Shown piece by piece: positions 9,201 through 10,699 of a stretch of 10,699 nucleotides of DNA. A program made the position numbers and the translations under genes. The DNA is from CAYSWH01 sp964434775 (GTDB lineage Bacteria; Patescibacteriota; JACMRA01). How positions within the stretch are numbered: position 1 is the stretch's first letter; every line of letters begins with the position of its first letter. The notes below the pieces were generated by a model that was not told where the DNA came from, did no database searches, and was given only the letters and a program-made list of their open reading frames with translations. The stretch covers positions 1 through 10,699 of the forward strand of contig CAYSWH010000045.1 of NCBI GenBank assembly GCA_964434775.1, written 5' to 3'.

Positions 9201-10699
9201 ATTACCAAGTTACGAAGATCTTCCAGCTCATCAGGCCAAGTCTCGTTTACTTGGAAAGAACCGACACTAATATCAGTATTGTTTGTTACAGTGATTAAGT
9301 AAGTCAATTCTTCTGTGGGTTTAACCGGATTTGGAGAAACTTCTTTTGTTAAGGCTAGATCTACTTTGGGAATCACAACAGTAGTAATGGCAGTATCACA
9401 ATTGTTATTCGGTGTAGGATCAACTGCGACGTAGCCCCAGAAATCAATAGGATCTCTAACACAAGCTTCATTCTCAATCTGGGTGTTGTCAACCACACTG
9501 TCTTTAACATTGGCATCAAATTTAAAACTTATATATTGGCCGGTTCTAAGCTCACCACCTTGCCAAGCTATTCCGGTTTCCGCGAGAAAATCATCACTCA
9601 CATTACCGGTCTGAGAGGCTGTGCTTTGATTGGTTAATATCACAAAGTTTCTAAAGTTTTCCAGTTCTTCCGGCCAAGTCTCATCAATATTAAAACTAGA
9701 TAATGATCTTGGGCCGTTGTTGGTGACTCTAATTATATAGGTGACATCTTCGGTAGGTTTGACTTGCGACTTATTAATACTTTTAGCAAGTTCTAGATCG
9801 GCTCTAGGGATTATAACAGTAGTAGAAGAATCATCACAATTGTTATTTTGATTATTATCAACAAGATCATTACCATCACCATCTTTGGGATCTTGAACAC
9901 AAGCTGTATTCTCTATAACAGTATTATCAGGAGTATCACCTCTAACGGTAGCATTAAATTTAAAGCTAATATGTTGACTCGGTTCTAATATTCCACTGGT
10001 CCAATTGATTCCGGTTTCTGCTAGAAAATCATCACTCACATTACCGGTTTGGGTAGCGTTGCTCTGATCTGTTAATATCACAAAGTCTCTAAAGTTTTCA
10101 AGATTTTCAGGCCAAGTCTCGTCAAGGTTAAAGCTTGAAACAGAATTTGGACCGTTATTTGTTACTTTCAATACATAAGTTAAATCTTCACCGGGTCTGA
10201 CTTGATCCTTATCCACGCTCTTATCTAATTCCAGATCTACCACATACTCCGGAATCTCATCACAATCCTCCCTTTCCTCATCACATTCATCAGGGGTATC
10301 ACAACTTGGATCATCCGGTAGGCATAAACCAACATAATTTGTTAAAGGCTCAGTATTTGGAACAGGTTGCAAGGCCGAAGTACTTATCACTACATTCTGA
10401 CCGGCATTCAAGCTTCCAGTCCATTTAACACTAGTTGGTGTAGCAGCAGATAAAGTCCCTCCTCCGGAAACAATTTCATATAGGCCTGTACCCGTTAAAC
10501 CTTGGGGCCATGCTTCCGTTAAATCAAATTCAGTTACCGGAACATCGTTGTCTTGCTTGGCAGTTATAGTAAAATTGAAGTTTATCAAACCGTTGCCTCT
10601 GCCTATGTATTGCTTCTCGATTGTTGCGTCGGCTACAGGTTCTTCACAACCTTCGATATTCAATTGATTAGAGGTAGCCCAGGTATTTCTATCGTTGTC
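227..10699 (-). CDS. Giant multi-module DUF11/isopeptide-type surface protein, C-terminally membrane-anchored (5' partial)
   Basis: A single open frame enters from the right edge (12 open codons before a TTG at 10663) and ends at TAG 227-229, so the real start, signal peptide and ribosome binding site are outside the window. About 3,490 codons are visible, including 34 that span a 100-N gap. The protein is one type-B module, nine type-A modules, thirteen type-B modules, a Pro-rich linker, an LSRTGG motif, one transmembrane helix and a 53-residue charged tail. Type-A modules show the DUF11 signature (DLxxxK, then YxxxVTNNGP, then ENxACV). All modules share a first-strand Lys, 'xExWP', a conserved Trp before 'G-x-L-x-x-G', and a late Asn. 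The likely role is a long extracellular stalk or adhesin for cell contact or cell-envelope structure; this is inferred from architecture, and no ligand-binding domain is visible. No in-frame TGA occurs, and Trp is TGG at the sites checked, which argues against recoded TGA (codes 4 and 25). No other gene shares the window. Confidence 0.96.
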   Translation of the reverse strand, partial: DNDRNTWATSNQLNIEGCEEPVADATIEKQYIGRGNGLINFNFTITAKQDNDVPVTEFDLTEAWPQGLTGTGLYEIVSGGGTLSAATPTSVKWTGSLNAGQNVVISTSALQPVPNTEPLTNYVGLCLPDDPSCDTPDECDEEREDCDEIPEYVVDLELDKSVDKDQVRPGEDLTYVLKVTNNGPNSVSSFNLDETWPENLENFRDFVILTDQSNATQTGNVSDDFLAETGINWTSGILEPSQHISFKFNATVRGDTPDNTVIENTACVQDPKDGDGNDLVDNNQNNNCDDSSTTVIIPRADLELAKSINKSQVKPTEDVTYIIRVTNNGPRSLSSFNIDETWPEELENFRNFVILTNQSTASQTGNVSDDFLAETGIAWQGGELRTGQYISFKFDANVKDSVVDNTQIENEACVRDPIDFWGYVAVDPTPNNNCDTAITTVVIPKVDLALTKEVSPNPVKPTEELTYLITVTNNTDISVGSFQVNETWPDELEDLRNLVIVDDPNLTNATDSGAITADFTPETGIVWADGVLNQNQKITFRFNATVKEEDGTEINNTAVVDQPREPGPNPGPDGSPMIDTDESNNEDSAVTVVIPKVDLALTKEVSPNPXXXXXXXXXXXXXXXXXXXXXXXXXXXXXXXXXXMIDTDESNNEDSAVTVVIVPDTDLGVTKTANKTEIVPGEDVTYSITVTNNGPDTLENRVKSFVLNEDWPPELENFRNLVINQNETTAEVIGSITTEFTPESGLRWAEGDLRTGQQITFNFDATAREVLEPGSEGDLTIYNEVQINTSTIRNQEGYPLEDTDDSNNRDDHSIVIHFPTTDLTAEKTASKTEIIADESLIYYIKITNNGDEVVNEFTIDETWPAEMKDYRNFKIITNDTSATNATAPGNVTAKYLEARGIHWTSGELNPGEYITFSMEATATDDLREKTPVENQACVDDLKQIKPGSLLVSVIDEQPEDNCSTSTTRIIPKIDLEIVKSANKDRVHTEEDLSYYFTVINHGEADAYGFTIDERWPAIDPNDNRELIINMRNIRVIDDETSSQARGGSISGDTDSFTWNAPSGGKLSEGEHITFAVDATAARDTVNGPIDVKTPATNWVQVKDAQFEDGDIIPERDTTNNEDEYTVIIVPTIDLGITKTAITKVEKYYDDPAYRGGQDPYRCDEDTGLNVIEPGPCEVILKGDSPYRPGESVYYYFTVENSGPATAYSLELNKEAHDPRLSSPRDWIIVSDRDQHLNHGIVSTVSDEGNITERTIGGEKVIVWNGVFRQDETLVVRTTMDIDPNIDTSTTLNNSICVDKPRFEPEGSTYGEIIVDTDSSNDCDDEDIYVEPPTDIRVNKFIIEEPCIDEDEWGNPIECPPPGTYQKGEVVKFEVMIKEQEVAKITRFRFDEFPEYLSVNTVRVVGKTDSDPAIYRERDSRVTATDPGQLFNPSRNWDSADWEGVLEKDQTLIFRFYGTISRTLDPVNYPFITNMACVPFTEIEDSNGVKLDDNKKGNNCSTVTIPICDPNVEDCGTVEPDIMDATVFKSYSGKDSLGNYIFNIRVTAKTNNNTPITAFSLKEQWPSQLEPIYQSTYPATLGTAIGIGDRIDWSNGQLNPGQSVDITIKAQKRSSFTTPVRNFIRLNIPNNPNSPEDPNTLPNGTCGYGQTRDDCADVPGDIDPPQKKDARIDKSVVQNGNNVTYNFTISADYDNTENINQFVLQEKWPAGVTPLASSIRVSGPGNIDPSSTIYQIKWVGSLPAGGNTTISIDANIAPTAVNGATNYVHLCIEGDAGYPSCQVPVCDTSSMNPQCCGQDREDCGSITNQGGQKDAIIQKNVTQNGSNLVYTFTISAKANSQPITEFTLREKWPSGIVPDVNSITTSGLGQVTPDSTGDVLVWRSNGNGLQPGQSETITINATANNLNGTLYNYVRLCVEGDSGYISGICQQPVCDTTFRDGQCCDQERQDCAPASGQSQLGPDATVKKDAVQNGETIDYTFTVTAKPTNQENLTQFTLTEKWPQGITPNLGSAEVVGKGTITGIASSINTDGRLNSSIDWGDNQTGGLLPGESTQVKISANAQNVADGATNYVHLCLPGDPFCSGPVCDTAQKDPSCCGNGFTRDDCASTTDDPNEFADATVEKESRQVGNKLYYTFKIKAKESNTVPLTNFVLEERWPNGIVPDMNSVRASPGSIDRQATTSSHIVWTGFLFREQTALIEIEATVDPSVRNATNYVALCVVGDPGYPNCPPPVCDPNLPEDPNCCDKDRLDCDPIPKRKEATVVKEGRQEGNNIHFTFQIKANENNNGNITTFVLEERWPNGVSPDMSSLTANTGSIDRSTSTRDHIVWNGSLAPGQTALVEIDALVSSAIRNATNYVALCIEGDPGYPNCQPPVCDPNLPEDPNCCDQSRQDCYPMSKEKDATIVKEGRQEGNKIYFTFHIKADNDNNGDINSYIIEERWPNGVIPDMGTLSTTVGSIDTATSSQDHIVWNGSLAPGQTALVEIEALVNASVRTATNYAALCIEGDPGYPNCQPPVCDPNLPEDPNCCDQSRQDCYPIPGKSEARIEKRVTQNGKDLQYVFNIIANDNNDGVVNSFALKEKWPAGITPDMNSIQVNPGSINSDQSDQNHIVWNGSLFAGQTATVVLNATIDGTLSGSATNYVQLCLDDDIGFPNCQVPICDTNSTDPACCDQTRQDCASVEPKKDASVEKSLVANGNNLTYTFRITADQNNTEDVNSFALKEKWPAGITPDMNSIQVNPGSIDNNSTTPDYIAWNGSLGAGQSATITINALASGDLSRATNYVRLCLEGDDNFPACQEPVCDTNSTDPACCDQTRQDCASLDRKDAMVEKRVDQKGTDLTYYFTIQASGENKQPVTEFVLQEKWPAGIIPDLSTIEVTQGRISDGSTIDKIVWEGQLQPGATAEISILASALEVTDTAANYVRLCVQDDPNYPDCAVPTCDTNSTDPACCDQTRQDCAVIEPKKDASIEKTATRINDGKDLQYTFIITADNDNTQTVTDFVLTEKWPAGIIPDFNSIAVTDGVVVLGSNTDQMIWTGNLENGESTRISLNAAITDEVVEGSANYVKLCVEGDPTYPECQTPSCDTNSTDPACCDQTRQDCATTPEPNDISIEKSMAEIKGDILTFNFKVTADQENDGSISSFELIESWPSELELIEGSYKVEGEKGEVSETENGARWRGELVAGDFVNIRVDARIVGEVTSETTNFVTACLPTDKNCEPKTVCDEQRDDCYPLGKKDVRIEKTYVGKESDGVVKFNFLIEAEETNLNAINNFTLKEKLPSQFTALDYSLGQGTASDMGTVTPIDLGATWGGSMEKGQYINIIMRARVDSALQTTATNYVRISLPEDPQDPDNPENNPLMVCNEQREDCAQIPPDLDPFDPEEQELRVIRNRPTDPTGNPQGLDEWIPMLSRTGGTAVGSVALVLLISSIAFGLYYYDNKKRQSEVSSKKSKSESEKDASDKEEINTEVESSEKEESNSKKQGKNIRKKD
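230..388 (-). other. 53-residue charged cytoplasmic tail
   Basis: The segment from DNKKRQ to NIRKKD is almost entirely Lys, Glu, Ser, Asp and Asn, with alternating basic and acidic patches and no hydrophobic core. It looks intrinsically disordered. At 53 residues it is much longer than the short basic tail of ordinary sortase substrates, which favours a stable single-pass anchor or an intracellular binding role. Confidence 0.85.
389..454 (-). other. C-terminal transmembrane helix
   Basis: Twenty-two residues (TAVGSVALVLLISSIAFGLYYY) form the only obvious long hydrophobic segment in the visible protein. They are followed at once by DNKKR, so the positive-inside rule puts the modules outside and the tail in the cytoplasm. 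Confidence 0.9.
455..472 (-). other. LSRTGG sorting-signal-like motif
   Basis: The codons CTT TCG AGA ACA GGT GGA give L-S-R-T-G-G directly before the hydrophobic helix. The sortase signal is LPxTG, then a hydrophobic stretch, then a basic tail. Position and order fit, but Ser replaces the conserved Pro and the following tail is far longer than usual. It may be a variant sortase site or a non-functional remnant, and no sortase gene is in the window. Confidence 0.45.
473..592 (-). other. Pro/Asp-rich linker before the anchor
   Basis: Forty residues between the last module Cys and the LSRTGG motif are rich in Pro, Asp, Glu and Asn (IPPDLDPFDPEEQ, RPTDPTGNPQG). This composition is typical of extended spacers that cross or exit a cell wall. 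No domain is recognised. Confidence 0.7.
1395..2719. repeat. 56-bp exact repeat in four copies (B12, B11, B10, B9)
   Basis: Identical 56-base blocks lie at 1395-1450, 1824-1879, 2241-2296 and 2664-2719, spaced 429, 417 and 423 bases apart. Each codes the Cys-rich module tail (CDTNSTDPACC then DQTRQDCA). Wobble positions are identical in all four, while the adjoining bases differ. Confidence 0.93.
2471..2980. repeat. 84-bp exact direct repeat (B10 and B9)
   Basis: Positions 2471-2554 equal 2897-2980, an offset of 426 bases or exactly 142 codons. The block codes the central part of the module, including FALKEKWPAGITPD and the following NSIQVNPGSI. Both edges end in mismatches. Confidence 0.92.
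3087..3619. repeat. 107-bp exact direct repeat (B8 and B7), with a partial third copy
   Basis: Positions 3087-3193 equal 3513-3619, an offset of 426 bases. The block codes the tail from CIEGDPGYPNC through CDPNLPEDPNCC to QDCYP. A 45-base portion recurs at 3962-4006 in module B6, where the rest has diverged. A further block about 55 bases long (near 3246-3303 and 3672-3728) differs by a single base. Confidence 0.9.
6134..6700 (-). repeat. Hybrid transition module A9 (type-A core, B-like Cys tail)
   Basis: The module starts DIRVNK and, like A8, carries an insert with a Cys pair (C-x11-C, codons 6662-6664 and 6626-6628) before its second strand. Its central motif is FDEFP instead of ExWP. It ends with a DUF11-like NNCSTVTIP strand and then adds CDPNVEDCG (roughly 6150-6181). 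That addition resembles the CDPN...EDPNCC...DC tail of type-B modules. The unit looks like the physical junction between the two module types. Confidence 0.75.
6701..7303 (-). repeat. Enlarged type-A module A8 with Cys-containing insert
   Basis: This module is about 201 residues long, against 146-159 for A1-A7. An extra segment sits between the first strand (DLGITK) and the second strand (VYYYFTVENSGP). It contains C-x13-C, with codons at 7214-7216 and 7172-7174, within a Y/D/G/P-rich stretch. The usual ExWP motif is replaced by NKEAHDP, so the catalytic-Glu position is shifted or uncertain. The W and late Asn (NNSICV) are retained. It marks the start of the transition from A to B architecture. 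Confidence 0.8.
8717..8771. repeat. 55-bp exact repeat at left gap edge (copy at 8918-8972)
   Basis: These 55 bases, ending at the first N, are identical to 8918-8972. They code the C-terminal end of the A3/A4 type module. The identity stops precisely at the gap edge and at a mismatch on the other side, as expected when a contig ends on a shared k-mer. Confidence 0.92.
8772..8871. other. 100-N scaffold gap inside module A4
   Basis: Exactly 100 Ns replace most of module A4. The frame stays open across it only because 100 plus one base on each side is 102. The flanking sequence matches module A3: the left side is the tail coding MIDTDESNNED and the right side is the head coding DLALTKEVSPNP. 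In A3 the stretch between these two points is 118 codons, so the gap length is a placeholder and not a measurement. Confidence 0.97.
8872..8926. repeat. 55-bp exact repeat at right gap edge (copy at 9325-9379)
   Basis: These 55 bases, beginning immediately after the Ns, are identical to 9325-9379, where module A3 begins. The offset between the copies is 453 bases, equal to the length of module A3 (151 codons), so the duplicated unit is one whole module. Confidence 0.92.
10238..10630 (-). repeat. Type-B module B1 (isolated, 131 residues)
   Basis: This first visible module begins DATIEK and has FNFTITAK, TEAWP, VKWTGSLNAGQ and TNYVGLC in the order seen in the distant B2-B14 array. It is separated from them by nine type-A modules. 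Its tail carries four cysteines (LC, SC, EC, EDC) instead of the six of B3-B12, lacking the CC pair. It is followed directly by A1. The layout B-A(9)-B(13) suggests either that a type-A block was inserted into a B array or that B1 is a specialised N-terminal cap. What lies upstream is not visible. Confidence 0.85.

Larger units (their letters stand above)
6134..10237 (-). repeat. Type-A DUF11 module array A1-A9
   Basis: Nine tandem modules have these approximate bounds: A1 9800-10237, A2 9362-9799, A3 8909-9361, A4 8705-8908 (broken by Ns), A5 8237-8704, A6 7781-8236, A7 7304-7780, A8 6701-7303, A9 6134-6700. Typical length is 146-159 residues. Each starts DLxxxK or DIxxxK, most continue with a VTNNGP-like turn, then (D/N)ExWP, a W before the G-L-G strand, and a late ENxACV-like strand. 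Many modules end in D/N-rich stretches such as DTDESNNED and DNNQNNNCDD before the next 'VVIPKVDL'. Most intact modules with cysteines have a pair flanking this D/N-rich loop (ACV...NNCD), a likely disulfide. DUF11 (PF01345 / TIGR01451) is a known repeat of bacterial and archaeal surface proteins. The family call is by motif recognition only. Confidence 0.85.

Noticed and set aside
7229..9298. Plus-strand open frames over the array (for example 7229-7504, 8689-9012, 9014-9298)
   Set aside because: They lie entirely opposite the giant gene, mirror its repeat pattern, one runs through the Ns, and their products have no coherent domains. They are shadows of the minus-strand gene.
10661..10663. 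TTG at 10663 as the gene start
   Set aside because: The frame is open for 12 further codons to the window edge, there is no ribosome binding site or signal peptide, and the sequence after it leads straight into a repeat module. It is an artefact of the truncated window.
227..10699. Recoded TGA (Gracilibacteria/Absconditabacteria Gly or Mycoplasma Trp)
   Set aside because: No in-frame TGA occurs in about 3,490 codons rich in Gly and Trp; Trp was TGG at the positions I decoded by hand.
227..10699. Archaeal S-layer or adhesin origin, since DUF11 repeats also occur in archaea
   Set aside because: The hairpin with U-tract terminator and the sortase-like C-terminus fit bacteria better, and no archaeosortase-type motif is present. 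Not fully excluded.

Overview
This window is almost entirely one giant reading frame on the minus strand, from the right-hand edge down to a TAG stop at 227-229. At least 3,490 codons are visible and the true start lies beyond position 10699. The product is a modular, secreted and membrane-anchored surface protein made of 23 tandem beta-sandwich-like modules of the DUF11 / isopeptide-domain type. A proline-rich linker, an LSRTGG sorting-like motif, one transmembrane helix and a 53-residue K/E/S-rich cytoplasmic tail follow the modules.

Layout in gene order (right to left): 12 open codons plus a short linker; one type-B module (B1, 10238-10630); nine type-A modules of DUF11 character (A1-A9, 6134-10237); thirteen type-B modules (B2-B14, 593-6133); linker, sorting-like motif, helix and tail (227-592); a strong intrinsic terminator (168-191); and about 160 bases of AT-rich DNA with no supportable gene. 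A 100-N scaffold gap (8772-8871) lies inside module A4. Its flanks are exact 55-bp copies of neighbouring sequence, so at least one near-identical module is probably under-represented.

Three features stand out. Every module carries a Lys in its first strand, a Glu in the central 'E-x-W-P' strand and an Asn in the last strand, which is the arrangement expected of a self-forming Lys-Asn isopeptide bond. Ten consecutive type-B modules end in a conserved six-cysteine segment, suggesting disulfide-stapled module junctions. Exact DNA repeats of 56, 84, 107 and probably at least 453 bp show recent duplication or gene conversion, so the array length probably varies between strains.

Organism: a bacterium is likely, because of the hairpin-plus-U-tract terminator and the sortase-like C-terminus. 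Composition is AT-leaning, code 11 fits (no in-frame TGA, and Trp is TGG wherever I checked), and the scaffold looks metagenome- or short-read-derived. Patescibacteria (CPR) or another monoderm lineage is my best guess, but the sequence alone does not settle this.
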